Shown: positions 13,144 to 13,317 of the stretch, piece by piece
Layout: each line of letters begins with the position of its first letter
Numbering within the stretch: the stretch's first letter is position 1
NCBI GenBank assembly: GCA_034660015.1
Contig: JAYEII010000031.1
Coordinates: 1-13,317 of the forward strand
Direction: 5' to 3'
Length of the DNA stretch: 13,317 nucleotides
From: QEXZ01 sp034660015
GTDB lineage: Archaea; Halobacteriota; Syntropharchaeia; Alkanophagales; Methanospirareceae
The notes under the pieces: model-generated
Database searches by the model: none
What the model saw: the letters and a program-made list of their open reading frames with translations, nothing else
What the model was told of the DNA's origin: nothing
Translations under genes and position numbers: made by a program

Positions 13144-13317
13144 CTACAATTCTCCCGGCATTTCAAAAAATTCTCTAAATATTCTTTCACAAAATTCTTT
13201 GTTTAGCTTTTTCCCGAAATCAATGTAGTTTCCTATAAATCGCTCATACGCTCCTTTTTGCTTTTTATACTCTTCTTTAATGCGTTCATCAACTTTATCC
13301 CGACCTATTATTCTAAT
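13144..13317 (-). CDS. 3' end of an unidentified gene, runs off the window
   Basis: A minus-strand frame is open from the window edge to a TAG at 13144-13146, giving 57 residues. The sequence is rich in Lys, Glu, Phe and Tyr and ends NYIDFGKKLNKEFCERIFREF then FEMPGEL-like residues. Composition and the clean open frame favour real coding sequence, but I do not recognise the family and cannot infer a function. It is in the same direction as the YwgA-like gene, with about 187 AT-rich bases between them that look like a promoter region. Confidence 0.5.
   Translation of the reverse strand: MRIIGRDKVDERIKEEYKKQKGAYERFIGNYIDFGKKLNKEFCERIFREFFEMPGEL

Overview
The window looks like a piece of a draft or metagenome-assembled genome of a euryarchaeal archaeon, plausibly related to methanogens or to methane/alkane-oxidising lineages. 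The evidence is the set of archaeal protein types (archaeal riboflavin synthase, GHMP-type shikimate kinase, archaeal thiolase/HMG-CoA synthase, CDP-alcohol phosphotransferase of the archaetidyl-lipid kind, indolepyruvate:ferredoxin oxidoreductase), together with TATA-like promoters and Shine-Dalgarno sites of the GGTGA/GGAGG kind. The exact lineage is an inference. Two runs of exactly 100 N (2302-2401 and 11192-11291) are almost certainly scaffold-gap placeholders, and each breaks a gene.

Layout, left to right. 1-483: a remnant of an isoprenylcysteine-methyltransferase-like membrane protein and gene-free DNA. 484-2301 (minus): iorB and the 3' two thirds of iorA, overlapping by 4 bp, with iorA running into the first gap. 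2427-4229: a CDP-alcohol phosphotransferase (plus) facing an inositol monophosphatase/fructose-bisphosphatase family enzyme (minus). 4369-5310 (minus): an archaeal nucleotidyltransferase-fold protein. 5474-5941 (plus): riboflavin synthase. 6257-7456 (minus): a protein with tandem PhoU-TrkA_C units. 7542-8369 (plus): a LarE-type sulfur transferase. 8478-11191 (plus): acetoacetyl-CoA thiolase followed by an unusual single polypeptide joining a DUF35 domain to HMG-CoA synthase. 11292-11933: the C-terminal part of archaeal shikimate kinase. 11944-12456: a PIN-domain protein, convergent with a YwgA/Panacea-like protein (12453-12956). 13144-13317: the 3' end of an unidentified minus-strand gene.

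The most notable protein-level feature is the thiolase plus DUF35-HMG-CoA synthase pair. These are the first steps of the mevalonate pathway for archaeal lipids. In other archaea they are three separate proteins forming one substrate-channelling complex; here two of the three are covalently joined, and the zinc ribbon of DUF35 has lost one cysteine. The most notable DNA-level feature is a family of intergenic repeats (3079-3382, 4235-4360, 5971-6237). They are built from roughly 10-bp units of the form CACGGATTTA, arranged as long imperfect inverted repeats next to a conserved TATAAAGTATAACT block, and they sit at gene 3' ends. One copy reaches the start of the phosphatase gene and creates a false N-terminal extension.

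The segment right of about 11940 looks more AT-rich to the eye and carries accessory-type genes. No tRNA, rRNA, CRISPR array, transposase or integrase was seen.
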